DNA from: Kordia sp. | GTDB taxonomy: Bacteria > Bacteroidota > Bacteroidia > Flavobacteriales > Flavobacteriaceae | Direction: 5' to 3' | NCBI GenBank assembly: GCA_002733415.1 | Contig: NVVR01000013.1 | Location: forward strand, 1-64,000 | DNA length: 64,000 bases | Shown: positions 26,647 to 37,100 of the stretch, one piece after another | Layout: every line of letters starts with the position of its first letter | How positions within the stretch are numbered: position 1 is the stretch's first letter | Translations under genes and position numbers: made by a program | The notes under the pieces: generated by a model | What the model was told of the DNA's origin: nothing | The model's database searches: none | What the model saw: only the letters and a program-made list of their open reading frames with translations

Positions 26647-27891
26647 ATGATAAAGATACATATGTTTCTAGCTGGTTATGGTGATAGCCTTTTAGTCCAA
26701 GTTGAAAAAAAAGAAAATACGACTGTTAACTTAATGATAGATTGTGGTTTGTTTTATAAAAATAATATTTTGCCTAACTTAAAAAGGTTACTTAAAGACC
26801 AAACTGTTAATAGATTTATAATTACCCATTATGATAAAGATCATATTCAAAGTGCTTCTAAATTTTTAGAGGATAATGGTAAGTATAAAGATGGAAGTAT
26901 CGCAAAAATTGAGCAAGTATGGTTAAATACGTTTAGACATTTACAATTTTCAAAAAGAAATACAGAAGAATTAAGTTCAGAAGAAGTAACCAAAGTTAAA
27001 AGTTACATTTCTGAAACATCTTTTGAATCTAATACAGAAATTATTGAAGGTGACATTGGAGCGAAACAAGCAACAACTTTAGGTGCTAAAATTTTAGAAA
27101 AAAAATATCCTTGGAATATAGATTCTAAAGGAGAAGCAATTTGCATAGAGAATTTGCAAGAAGTTAATATTACTGAAGATGTAAGATTATATTTATTATC
27201 TCCCAATAAAAAAAGTTTGCAGAATCTTGAAAGTGAGTTTCTATCAAAACTTTCAGAAATGGGTTTAAATCCAAATACAGAAGCAATTTTTGATGATGCT
27301 TTTGAATTATTTAACCTTAACATGAAGGAGAAGGAGAAGGAGAAGGTGAAGGAGAAAGTTAATGATGGTAATATATCTTCTTCTTGTATTCCTGAAATAA
27401 ACTCTAAATCTATTAAGATTCTTTCAAAAGGTAAAGGTTATGAAAAAGACACTTCTTTCGGAAATGGTAGCTCTATTTCCTTTATTCTAGAAACTGAAGA
27501 TAAAAAGATATTATTTTTAGCAGATGCTTTTGCTGAAGATGTTATTGATGAGTTGAAAAAGAGATACCCTGATTCATCAGAATACCCAATTTTCTTTGAT
27601 GCGATTAAAACCTCTCATCATGGTAGTTTCAAAAATAATAGCCCTGAATTATTTAAGATTATTGATTCTGATTTTTTCTTGTTTTCAACCAACGGAAATC
27701 ACCCATGTGGTCATAAACATCCTGATGTAGAAACAATTTCTTGTATAATAAATAGACTTTTGCCTAAAAAAATATTAAAAAGAAATTTAATTTTTAATTA
27801 TGAATTAGACCATTTAAAAAATTTTAATAATGAAGAATTGAAGAAAGAGTTTAAATATGAAATTAAGGCACAAATAGAAACTAAAATATGA
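26647..27891 (+). CDS. MBL-fold hydrolase, ComEC/Rec2-like domain
   Basis: A 414-residue protein. The metallo-beta-lactamase signature is complete: GDSLLVQ and LMIDCG near the start, THYDKDH (His61, Asp63, Asp65, His66) as the HxHxDH-type metal site with Asp replacing the second His, SFILETEDKKILFLADAF near 280-295, and TSHHGS (His324, His325). This layout is that of ComEC-type stand-alone MBL domains, which hydrolyse phosphoester or nucleotide substrates. A Lys/Glu repeat (KEKEKEKVKEKV, about 226-237) is inserted in the middle. Its stop overlaps the next start as ATGA, so it is translationally coupled to the protease gene. Confidence 0.85.
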   Translation: MIKIHMFLAGYGDSLLVQVEKKENTTVNLMIDCGLFYKNNILPNLKRLLKDQTVNRFIITHYDKDHIQSASKFLEDNGKYKDGSIAKIEQVWLNTFRHLQFSKRNTEELSSEEVTKVKSYISETSFESNTEIIEGDIGAKQATTLGAKILEKKYPWNIDSKGEAICIENLQEVNITEDVRLYLLSPNKKSLQNLESEFLSKLSEMGLNPNTEAIFDDAFELFNLNMKEKEKEKVKEKVNDGNISSSCIPEINSKSIKILSKGKGYEKDTSFGNGSSISFILETEDKKILFLADAFAEDVIDELKKRYPDSSEYPIFFDAIKTSHHGSFKNNSPELFKIIDSDFFLFSTNGNHPCGHKHPDVETISCIINRLLPKKILKRNLIFNYELDHLKNFNNEELKKEFKYEIKAQIETKI

Positions 27892-29165
27892 TTGAATTAC
27901 GTAAAGCTATTTGTAAAGTTAAAATTTACACTGATGAAGATTCTATCCATCCAGAAAAAGGTACTGGTTTCTTTATTAGCGAAAATCTTATTTTAACAAG
28001 TAATCATGTTATTGAAAAATCTAAAGGACAGATTGAAATATCTAAATGTTATAATAATGAGAATGTATTAACTGCAAACATAGTTGACAACTGTACTGAA
28101 TGTGATTATGCATTATTAGAATTAAATGAGGAATATAAAAGTGAGTTTATTTTGGAGTTATGCGATTCTGAAATAATAGAAGAAGAAAATATTCGAATTT
28201 TTGGATACCCGAATGATGCTCAAGGACAAGATGTAGGTGAAAACTTAGTAGGAACGATAACAATGAAGACAGAAGATGATGCAGAATCTGTTCAAGATAT
28301 CATTTTAAACATTAATAACTTTGCATCAAACACAAAATATTCTGCATTTTCAGGTTCTCCTGTTATTAATGAATATGACCAAGTAACTTCAATACTTAAA
28401 TACCAAGGAGTTCGCAATTTAAGCTCAGTAAGTGTTAAAAAAGCTATAGCTTTTTTAACAAAAAATGATATTGAAGTAAAACCAGATCAACTTCAAACAT
28501 TAGATGTTTACAATGAAAAAGTTTTTGTTGGTTTTGGAAATAAGCAAGGTGAATGTGAAGTCGAATCTAAAACTCCGTTAAAAGAAATTAATCCTCAAAC
28601 TATTATTGAGAAAAATCGAGGAAAATTATTTTATCCAGAAAAAACTCATAAAATAGAAGAATTAATAAAATTTCTGAGAATATCTAAAAATTTAAATTCT
28701 CAATTATGGAAAGGCTGGATTCAACTACTGACTTATGTTGAAATACTTAAAGGCAATTATAAAAATCCAAATAATATAAGTATTCATATTTCATCAAATG
28801 AAATGTATAAAAAATTCGGATTAATTAAAACTTCAAGAAGTGTTAATATGGAAATATATCTTAATTTTTATTTTACTGAAGAAGAGAGTTATTTAGAAAT
28901 AGCTAGAAAATTAATTCACGAGAATAAAAAGGGAGGGCTTTCTAAAAATATGTGTAATATTTTTAACTCTAATGTGGACGATTTTGGGAATATAAACAAT
29001 ATTAAAGAAGATATAAGTAACCCCACAGGCTCTGGTCCAAGTATTCAAAATTATAAAATTGGAAGATTAAGTTTAAGTCAATTGAATAGAGCTGTAAAAA
29101 GTAGTACCCAGTTAGAAAAAGTAAGCGATAATTTAAAAAAAATATTTGAAGATGCAATTAAGTAA
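27888..29165 (+). CDS. trypsin-like serine protease with C-terminal ABC-3C-type extension
   Basis: A 425-residue protein. Residues 1-200 are a trypsin-fold domain with all three catalytic residues visible: His40 in LTSNHVIEK, Asp73 in CDYALLEL, and Ser155 in AFSGSPVIN. There is no signal peptide, so it acts in the cytoplasm. Residues 240-425 form a second domain with no known catalytic motif (KLFYPEKTHKIEELIKFLR, then RSVNMEIYLNFYF and a conserved-looking IGRLSLSQLNRAV tail), as in effector proteins of three-component ABC systems, where such a C-terminal domain docks the effector. It overlaps the MBL gene by 4 bases and the next gene by 14. It would be activated proteolysis as the outcome of sensing; target unknown. 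Confidence 0.8.
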   Translation: MIELRKAICKVKIYTDEDSIHPEKGTGFFISENLILTSNHVIEKSKGQIEISKCYNNENVLTANIVDNCTECDYALLELNEEYKSEFILELCDSEIIEEENIRIFGYPNDAQGQDVGENLVGTITMKTEDDAESVQDIILNINNFASNTKYSAFSGSPVINEYDQVTSILKYQGVRNLSSVSVKKAIAFLTKNDIEVKPDQLQTLDVYNEKVFVGFGNKQGECEVESKTPLKEINPQTIIEKNRGKLFYPEKTHKIEELIKFLRISKNLNSQLWKGWIQLLTYVEILKGNYKNPNNISIHISSNEMYKKFGLIKTSRSVNMEIYLNFYFTEEESYLEIARKLIHENKKGGLSKNMCNIFNSNVDDFGNINNIKEDISNPTGSGPSIQNYKIGRLSLSQLNRAVKSSTQLEKVSDNLKKIFEDAIK

Positions 29166-29697
29166 AGCTGATCATATCATACAATCTCTGAAACAAAAAG
29201 ATGAAACAATTACTTTTGAAAACTTGACTTGTTGGGAATGCAAAGAAGATAATTATAGCCTCTATATGTTTTCCATTCAGTTAAAAAATCAGGACGAACT
29301 ACTTAAAATACATGAGGAACTAAGAGATTACATTGCTATATATTTTCAAAGTCAAATTTTAGAAAAAGATATTGAGCGTTGGAATATATATCAATTTTTT
29401 TTTATTGAAGAAAAAATAGATCATACTTCAAAACAAAAAGTTGAACAGGATAAATTTTCTACAAGAAAGATAATTCATGATAATAGACAAAAAATACTTT
29501 CTGATGATGAAATTAAGATCTTAATTAATCAAGAATTATTTGATTTTGAAATAGCTAAAAGAGAAATAAATAATGAATCTATAGAATCTTATTTAAGTAA
29601 AGATCATGCAACTATACTGTCCTTAATTGATGAAATAGGAAATGAAAAAATAAACAATTCTCTTGAACAAATTTTAACATCTTTAAGTAATGAATAA
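29152..29697 (+). CDS. ABC-3C system middle component
   Basis: A 181-residue protein starting at ATG 29152. A TTG two codons upstream is in frame, but the ATG fits better. The central block LTCWECKEDNYSLYMFSIQL, then ELLKIHEELRDYIAIYFQS and DIERWNIYQFFF with VEQDKFSTRKIIHD, is what I recall of the middle-component family that links effector and ABC ATPase in three-component ABC conflict systems. No catalytic motif is visible. It overlaps the protease gene by 14 bases and the ATPase gene by 8, as expected for subunits of one complex. Confidence 0.75.
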   Translation: MQLSKADHIIQSLKQKDETITFENLTCWECKEDNYSLYMFSIQLKNQDELLKIHEELRDYIAIYFQSQILEKDIERWNIYQFFFIEEKIDHTSKQKVEQDKFSTRKIIHDNRQKILSDDEIKILINQELFDFEIAKREINNESIESYLSKDHATILSLIDEIGNEKINNSLEQILTSLSNE

Positions 29698-32600
29698 AAT
29701 AAAAAAAATAGAAATATCTGATTTTAGAATTTATGAAGGTAAAGAAGAATTTAATTTTGAAACAGATAATGGTTTAGCCAACTTAGTTGCATTATACGCT
29801 CCCAACGGCTTTGGTAAAACTTCTTTTTTTGATGCTATAGAATGGACTTTTAGCGATAAAATTAAACGTTTCCAAGACAAGTTAATGCTTAAAGTAATTA
29901 AAGAGGAAAAAGAAGACACAATTCTATTAACTAATGCTATAAGTTATAAAAAAGGTTTAAGAGGTAGAGTTAGAATAGTAACAGATGAAGATTTTTTTCT
30001 TGAAAAAACAGTTGAAACTCTTAAAAAAAGGAACTTACCATACTATAATGATTATCGCCAAGGTGCATTGTCAGAAGGTGCAATGTCATCTGAGGGTTTA
30101 AGTAAAATACCTGAAACAAACATATTAACACAGGATCAAATTGATGCTTTTTTAAGATTTAAAACACCTGAACAAAAATTTGAGGCATTAAAAGAATTCT
30201 GGCCAGAAAGTGAAGATGCTACAGAAAAGTTAAAAAAACTCTCTGAATTATATAACGTAGTTTCAAATAATATAAACATTACAAAAGCTAATTTAATAGA
30301 ACATGAAGATAATTTAGAAAAGTTAACTAAGGATAATAAAAACATAACTCAAGTAAACCTTTGGTTGCAAAAGGTAAAAGAACAAGAAATTTATGATATT
30401 AATATGTCAATTGAAAAAATTGACGAAACTATTACTCAGGAGAATTACGATCTTATTTATGAGGATAATTTAAAGAATATTAAAAATATTGCTTTAGAAA
30501 TTGATAAAGTAGAGTTGATAAAAAGTAAGCTTGATATACTAAAAGGTAATTTAGCTCTTTATATTTCGGATAATGAAAAAATTATAGAGTTAAAAGAAAG
30601 ACTTGTTCAATATCAGAATAGAAAATCAAATTTTTTAAATTTAAAAAAGTCTAAAGAAATTGAAAAATCGATATCAGATGAAATATTAAGAGTCAAGCTA
30701 CAAATAAAACAATATAAATATCTTGATTTACATATTATAGATTATAAATCGGATATAAAAAAAATTGAAGAATTTAAAAATGAAAATCAATCTTCAATAA
30801 AAGAAAATACTAAAATATTAGATGATATTGAAGTAATAAAAAAATCTAATTCTAAATTTAAAGATGGTAAAAGACAATGTAATTCAACTCTTTTAGAGAA
30901 AGAAAAACAACAGTCAAATGTCGACAAGCAATATGCAGAATTTATAAGAATTGATAAAGGATTAATAGAACAAAAAAAAGACCTCAATCAATTAAAATTA
31001 AAAGTTAATGAAAAGGAAGTAGAAATAGAAAAGCTTCAAAAAAGCAATCAACTTTTTACTGAAATTATTAAGCAAGAAAACTATTCAAGTAATATTTTTT
31101 CAGATAATAATCAATACATATTATTATGCAAAAAATTAAAAGAAAATGTTGAAGCTATAAATAAATTAAAAGTAGATATAACATTAAAAAAAGAGAAGTT
31201 AGATAAAGCTGGGAGTTTAAACGAAAATTTAGATAAAATTATTCTTTTTGGAGAAGATTATATTACCGCAACAAATTCTTCAGATTGCCCTTTATGTAAG
31301 TCATCTTTTAAAACATTTGAAGATTTATTAGAAAAGGTCAAATTAGATAAAAAAGATACTTTAAAGCTTACGGAACAACAAAATGAAATTATTAATTTAG
31401 AAAATGAAAGAGTTGAATTACTCAAAAACAAAACTGAATTAATAAAAAGCATCAATGATATTATCATCTTTGAAAGCGGAAAAATATCTAAAAACATACT
31501 AAATATTCAAGGTGTTAAAAACAAACTTTCTAATGAGATGAATGATATTAATAATAATATCATAAATTTAGAATTTGAATTAAAAGTATGTAAAGATTTT
31601 TTTAGTAAACTTATAGAAATTACTAATTTAATAGATATAGAAACAATAACTACTTTAAAAGAAGAGTTAAATGCTGTAATTAAAAAACTTAAAAAAGAAG
31701 AAGATAAATTAAAAGTTGCAATAAGTAAGAATGAAGCGGATATTTTAAATAAAGAAACCGAGTATTCTACAAATCAATCTAAGTTAAGTAAAAACAAAAA
31801 TAGTATTGAATCTATTGAAGGTAAGGAGGTTTATCAAAAGATAGAAAAAATAATAAAAGAACTCAATTTAGATAATTCAAAATTAGAAAAAACTGTAAAT
31901 GAAAATTCTATAATAACCATTGATAATGAGTTATTAATTAAATCCGACTCATTAAATAAAATATTAAAGGAATTAATCGCCATAAAAAAGAATATTTCTG
32001 ATGATATAATTCAAATAGATGAAGCTAATTTAGAAGGTAGCATTTCTGAGATAGAAGCCCTTTTAAAATCTGAAAATGAATCTACTGCAAACTATAAAGT
32101 TAATTTCAATAAACTTATTTCAAGTGAAGAAATAAATGATGATGTAATTAAAAATCATCAATCAAATCATCAAAAAAAATTAGAGAACTTATTAAGCCTT
32201 TCTAAAGATCTAAATTCCTTAAGTGTAGATTTAGAATTGATAAAAGAAAACATTACGCGTAATAATTTAGAAAAAGAGATTAAAAATTTAGAAAGTATTC
32301 TTCCTAAATTAATAAACTCATTTAAAAAAATTGATGCTGCAAAAAATGATTGTATGAGTTATGTTGAAACAGGAATTAATAACTATTTCAATAAAGATGT
32401 GATTAATGAAATTTATAAACGAATAGAGCCACATCCAAAATTAACCGAAATTCATTTTAGTACAGATTTTAATGATAAAGGAGAACCTAGACTTTTAATA
32501 AGAACAGGAAATGAAAATGAAGAAGAAGAAAAGGTTAATCCTATTTTGTTTTTAAGTGCTGGTCAAGTTAATGTTTTATCCTTGAGTATTTTTCTTGCAA

Positions 32601-32866
32601 AAGCTTTTGAATATGGAAATGAAACAATAGAGACTATTTTTATGGATGATCCAATCCAAAACCTAAGCGATATTAATGTTTTATCATTCATTGATCTACT
32701 CAGAACTCTTATTTCGACTCATGATAAGCAAATAGTTATTTCTACTCATGATGAAAAGTTCTTTAGATTATTACAGAATAAATTGCCTGAAGAATATTGT
32801 AGTACAAAATATTTCGAATTTGAATCTGAGGGAAAATTGAAAAAGATTAAAACCGAGGCTAACTAA
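29690..32866 (+). CDS. SMC/Rad50-like ABC ATPase of the ABC-3C system
   Basis: A 1058-residue protein. Walker A is APNGFGKTSFFDA (Lys43, Thr44). A Q-loop-like LTQDQIDAFL lies near 145. Long coiled coils run from about 170 to 880 with a zinc-hook-like CPLC (Cys533, Cys536) at the turn. The ABC signature is LSAGQ (955-959) and Walker B is IFMDDP (Asp986, Asp987), followed by a D-loop and an IVISTHDEKF switch His. All parts of a working Rad50-like ATPase are present. It starts inside the last codons of the middle-component gene. In such systems the ATPase is thought to sense nucleic-acid or phage structures and license the effector. SbcD begins 30 bases after its stop. Confidence 0.88.
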   Translation: MNKIKKIEISDFRIYEGKEEFNFETDNGLANLVALYAPNGFGKTSFFDAIEWTFSDKIKRFQDKLMLKVIKEEKEDTILLTNAISYKKGLRGRVRIVTDEDFFLEKTVETLKKRNLPYYNDYRQGALSEGAMSSEGLSKIPETNILTQDQIDAFLRFKTPEQKFEALKEFWPESEDATEKLKKLSELYNVVSNNINITKANLIEHEDNLEKLTKDNKNITQVNLWLQKVKEQEIYDINMSIEKIDETITQENYDLIYEDNLKNIKNIALEIDKVELIKSKLDILKGNLALYISDNEKIIELKERLVQYQNRKSNFLNLKKSKEIEKSISDEILRVKLQIKQYKYLDLHIIDYKSDIKKIEEFKNENQSSIKENTKILDDIEVIKKSNSKFKDGKRQCNSTLLEKEKQQSNVDKQYAEFIRIDKGLIEQKKDLNQLKLKVNEKEVEIEKLQKSNQLFTEIIKQENYSSNIFSDNNQYILLCKKLKENVEAINKLKVDITLKKEKLDKAGSLNENLDKIILFGEDYITATNSSDCPLCKSSFKTFEDLLEKVKLDKKDTLKLTEQQNEIINLENERVELLKNKTELIKSINDIIIFESGKISKNILNIQGVKNKLSNEMNDINNNIINLEFELKVCKDFFSKLIEITNLIDIETITTLKEELNAVIKKLKKEEDKLKVAISKNEADILNKETEYSTNQSKLSKNKNSIESIEGKEVYQKIEKIIKELNLDNSKLEKTVNENSIITIDNELLIKSDSLNKILKELIAIKKNISDDIIQIDEANLEGSISEIEALLKSENESTANYKVNFNKLISSEEINDDVIKNHQSNHQKKLENLLSLSKDLNSLSVDLELIKENITRNNLEKEIKNLESILPKLINSFKKIDAAKNDCMSYVETGINNYFNKDVINEIYKRIEPHPKLTEIHFSTDFNDKGEPRLLIRTGNENEEEEKVNPILFLSAGQVNVLSLSIFLAKAFEYGNETIETIFMDDPIQNLSDINVLSFIDLLRTLISTHDKQIVISTHDEKFFRLLQNKLPEEYCSTKYFEFESEGKLKKIKTEAN

Positions 32867-32896
32867 TTTTTTAATAAATACCTATTCAATAATCTA

Positions 32897-34099
32897 ATGA
32901 AAATACTTCACACTGCCGATTGGCATTTAGGGCATAGACTGCATGAACAATCTCAAATTGAGGAACAAACCTTGTTTTTAAGTTGGATTGAAAATTATAT
33001 CATTGATAATAATATTGATGTACTATTAATTTCGGGAGATATATTTGATACTGGTTCGCCATCAAATCAAAGTTTAGAAATGTACTACAGCTTTTTAGTG
33101 AGGTTAAAAGGAACAACGTGTAAGTCTATTATCATTACTGGTGGAAATCACGATTCAGCAGGAACTTTAAATGCGCCAAAATATTTATTAGATGCGTTGT
33201 CGATAAAAGTAGTTGGAAAAGCAACAGAAAACATTGAAGATGAGGTTTTTGAAATAGAGATAAATGAAGAAAAAGTAATTATTGCTGCTGTTCCTTATTT
33301 ACGTGATGGAGATATTAGACGAGCTGTTGCAGGTGAATCCTTTGATGAATTAACAGACAAATATAAAAAAGCATTAATCAATCATTATAAAGCGTCTGCG
33401 GAGCAATGTAAGCTCATAAATACAACCAATGCACCTGTTATCGCAATGGGACATTTATTTGCTATAGGTGGTTCCGTGTCTGATAGCGAACAAAATATTT
33501 ATGTAGGTACATTAGGTCATATTGGTGCGGAAGACTTCCCTACTTATTTCGATTATATCGCTTTGGGGCATTTGCACAGGCCTCAAATAATTGGAGGAAA
33601 CGATAAAATAAGATATTCTGGTTCGCCACATATTTTAAGTTTTAGTGAAATTAATTACGATAAAAAAGTAATTGTTTTAACAATAGAGGATAATAAAATC
33701 AGTAAAATTGATAGTGATGTAATTCCACGGTTTAGAGAGTTTTATAGGTTAATAGGAACTATGCCTGAATGTATTGATGAGTTTCCTAATATTATTTCTA
33801 ATACCTATAAATTAACACCTTGGGTAGAAATTGTATTAAAGGAAGATAGTACAATAAATACAAATGATTTAAATACAGCTGCTGAACAATATTCGTTTGA
33901 GATATTAAAAATGACTTTAAATAACCAACGAAAAATTAAAGGAATTGAAGAATTGTTGGAAAACACAAAAACTATTAAAGAATTATTACCTACTGAAGTT
34001 TTTAATCTAAAGTGTGAGGAAATGGGATTTGATTTAGAAAAAAGGCCAGAAGTATTGGATGCTTTCAATGAAATTTTACAATCAGTTAAAAAGCAATAG
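32897..34099 (+). CDS. sbcD: SbcD exonuclease subunit
   Basis: A 400-residue Mre11-family nuclease. The five phosphodiesterase motifs are present: HTADWHLG (Asp8, His10), SGDIFDTG (46-53), GGNHDS (82-87, with His85), AMGHLF near 187, and LGHLHRP (His225, His227). A C-terminal capping domain follows. With SbcC it forms an ATP-dependent nuclease that opens hairpins and degrades blocked DNA ends. Length matches E. coli SbcD. It is 30 bases after the ABC-3C ATPase and 12 bases before sbcC. The close spacing suggests cotranscription with the upstream genes, though sbcDC pairs are also common alone. Confidence 0.93.
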   Translation: MKILHTADWHLGHRLHEQSQIEEQTLFLSWIENYIIDNNIDVLLISGDIFDTGSPSNQSLEMYYSFLVRLKGTTCKSIIITGGNHDSAGTLNAPKYLLDALSIKVVGKATENIEDEVFEIEINEEKVIIAAVPYLRDGDIRRAVAGESFDELTDKYKKALINHYKASAEQCKLINTTNAPVIAMGHLFAIGGSVSDSEQNIYVGTLGHIGAEDFPTYFDYIALGHLHRPQIIGGNDKIRYSGSPHILSFSEINYDKKVIVLTIEDNKISKIDSDVIPRFREFYRLIGTMPECIDEFPNIISNTYKLTPWVEIVLKEDSTINTNDLNTAAEQYSFEILKMTLNNQRKIKGIEELLENTKTIKELLPTEVFNLKCEEMGFDLEKRPEVLDAFNEILQSVKKQ

Positions 34100-34111
34100 C
34101 GGCAATTCGAT

Positions 34112-37100
34112 ATGAAAATATTAAAAATAGAATTACAAAATATAAATTCATTAAAATCTGATTCAACTATTGTAATAGATTTTGAAAATGAAATATTTAA
34201 AGATGTTGGTTTATACGCGATTACAGGTGCTACTGGTGCAGGGAAAACTACTATTTTAGATGCCATAACAATTGCATTGTATCATAATGTACCACGTTTT
34301 AATGGCTCAAAAGGTTCATTGGTTGACGTTGTTAGTCACGGTGCAAATGACGCATTTTGCTGTGTAACATTTGAAAACAATGATACCATTTATGAAGGGT
34401 ATTGGGGAATACGATTAGCTAATAAAACTGGTGTTACCTTAAAAAACCCTATTGAAAAAGTTAGTTTAAAAAATTTATCTACAGGTAAAACTTTAGCTGA
34501 TCAAAAAAGAAAATATATTGAAGAAGTTGAAAAGGTAACGCAATTAGATTACACTCAGTTTTTAAGATCGGTAATGTTAGCTCAAGGAGATTTCGCATCG
34601 TTTTTAACAGCGAAAGGGCCTGAAAAAGGAAAGTTGTTAGAACAAATTACGGGGGTACAGATTTATAAGAAAATTGGGCAAGGGATCTTGGATAGAAAGT
34701 CTAGTGAGGAAAACAAGTTAAGAGAAATTCAGTCTAAAATTAATTCTGATGATGTCTTGATAGAAGAAATAAAAATTGAATTAACGCAGAAAGATAAAGA
34801 ACTCGATGTTCAAATTGTAGCATCAGATAAAGTAATAGAATCAATTCAAGGTATTGTTAATTGGTATCTCAAATCCCAAGAGTTAACTAACCAAACCGAA
34901 AAGTTAGCACTAGATTCGAAAGAAGTAAATGCTGATATTGAAACCCATAAAACTGAATTTCAATTATTGGACCTAAACGAAAAGGCAGAGCCGTTTGCAC
35001 CCCTTATTCAGAATTTCAATAGCAATGAGAAAAGTACCATTGAAAAATCAAACCAATTAAAAACATTAGAAGAGCAATTAACGCTGCTTAAACCTGAAAT
35101 TGAGCGCTTGTCTCAATTTTCTAAGCAACAAGTTACTGAACTTCAAACTTCAAATAAGGAGTTTGCTGATTGGTTACCTAAATTTGATTTAATTACAAAG
35201 TTAGACGGTCAATTAAAGAGTGAAACAGAGAATAAACAAAAATCAAAAGAAAAACTTGATGAGTTAATCTTAGAAATTAAGTCATTTCGAGTTAAAAAGA
35301 ATGATTTATCTAAGAAGCTAATTGATAATCAATTAAAGATTACAAATGGTGAAGTGTTTTTAGACCAAAATAAATTCTTAGAAGCAGTAGATTTAGAGCG
35401 TTCTAAATGGACTTCAGGTTTAATTACTTTAAAATCCAATAAAGAAACACTAAACGAAAGTTCCGCTTTTATTACTCACAAAACTACAGCGTTAGAAAAA
35501 ACTACTGTTGAATTAAAAGTGAATAATGAACTTCTCAATAAAAGAGTAACGGAAATAGGTGAGATTGATAAAGAAATTACTGCGCTTAATGCAGAATTGG
35601 CCAACAATAATTTATCAGACTTACTAAGTGAGAAAGACAAGCTTTCCAAAACTGAATTCAATTGGAAACAATTTAAAAGCTTTTCCGAACAAATTGACAA
35701 AGAAGAAAAAGAGTTAGCAAGTACTCTTTCTCAAAAGAAAACATTCTCTACAGAATTTGAAGGAGTAAAAATACAAATTGAAGCGAAAGTTAAAGAAATA
35801 ATTAACCAAGAAATACTTGTGAACGATGCACAAAAGATTTACGATTTAGAGAAGAGTATCTCTAAATATGAATCTGATCGTCAAAACTTAATAGAAGGAA
35901 TACCATGTGGTTTGTGTGGATCAAAAGAACATCCATATACAGAAATTTTAGAATCAATTGGTGTTTCTGAATCCCAATTAGCGCTCAAAAAAAGGATTGA
36001 AAAATTAGAAGCTTTAAAAGCGAGTAAAGCAGAATTAGATCGAAGCGAAGTTAAGTTATCCACTAATATCGATGGGTTAACAAGCCAAATCAATTCAATT
36101 AAGAAGGAATTAAAGACCATCCAGCCAAAATCAAAAGAATTAGATGTTGATTGTGACTTAAGGGATTTAGCCAAAATCAACATTCAGATTAGCTTAACAT
36201 CTGAGAAACTAATGTCTTTGGGTAAAAAAATAGTTGAAGCACAAGAATTGCAAATCAAGAAAGATGAATTATCAAAAAACTATAAAGAACAAAGTCAATC
36301 TGTAAATTTTCTAAAAACTAAGGACGCTACACTTTCTGAGAAAATTAAAAATGCTAAATCTGAAATTGATACTAAACAAAAAGTTATTGTTAGTTTAATT
36401 AAGTCATGCACTGATTTAGAAAATGAACTTAAAACGAAGTTGTCTAAATTCAATTATGAATTACCATCAATCGACGAAACCAATTCATTTATAAAAGAGA
36501 TAGAAGAAGATATTACTGCTTACTATAAAGCTCAAAAGAGTTTGGAAGCACTAAAGTCAGAAGTGAAGGTGTTCAAAAATAATTTAGAGAACATTGGAAA
36601 TCATATAGATACGTATGCTAAAGCTCAAAACGAGTACACAGAAGTCATAAAGAAGAGTAATAATCGTTCTGAAAAGTTAAAAGGAGAACGTATTGCCATT
36701 TTACCTCAAGAGATAACTGTTGAAAGTAAAAGAGTAAGTTTACAAGCTGCAATCAGTCAGTTGTTTGAAAAAACGGAGTCCAGTAAAAAGGACTTACAGA
36801 AGCTATTAGATGTTAAAATAGAGAAAGAAGCTTTAAAAGTAGGAAATCAAAAGGAGCAAGATGTTTTAAATAAAGAGTTCAACACTTTGAAATCACAGCT
36901 CGAAGCTGAAATTAAAAACAGTGACTTTGGGGCTAAGCAAGATATTGAAAAAGCTTTGTTGGGAAAAGAAGATAAACAAAAGTACATTCAAAATAAAGAC
37001 CGAATAAAAGAGAAACAACTCAGACTGCAAACTTTAAAAGAGACAAATTTAAACGCAATTGAAGTTTTGAATAAAACTAAAAATTTGGAGACTTCAGAAG

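Noticed and set aside
33805-34266. 153-codon minus-strand frame as a gene
   Set aside because: It spans the sbcD-sbcC junction in antisense, and both of those genes have complete catalytic motifs.
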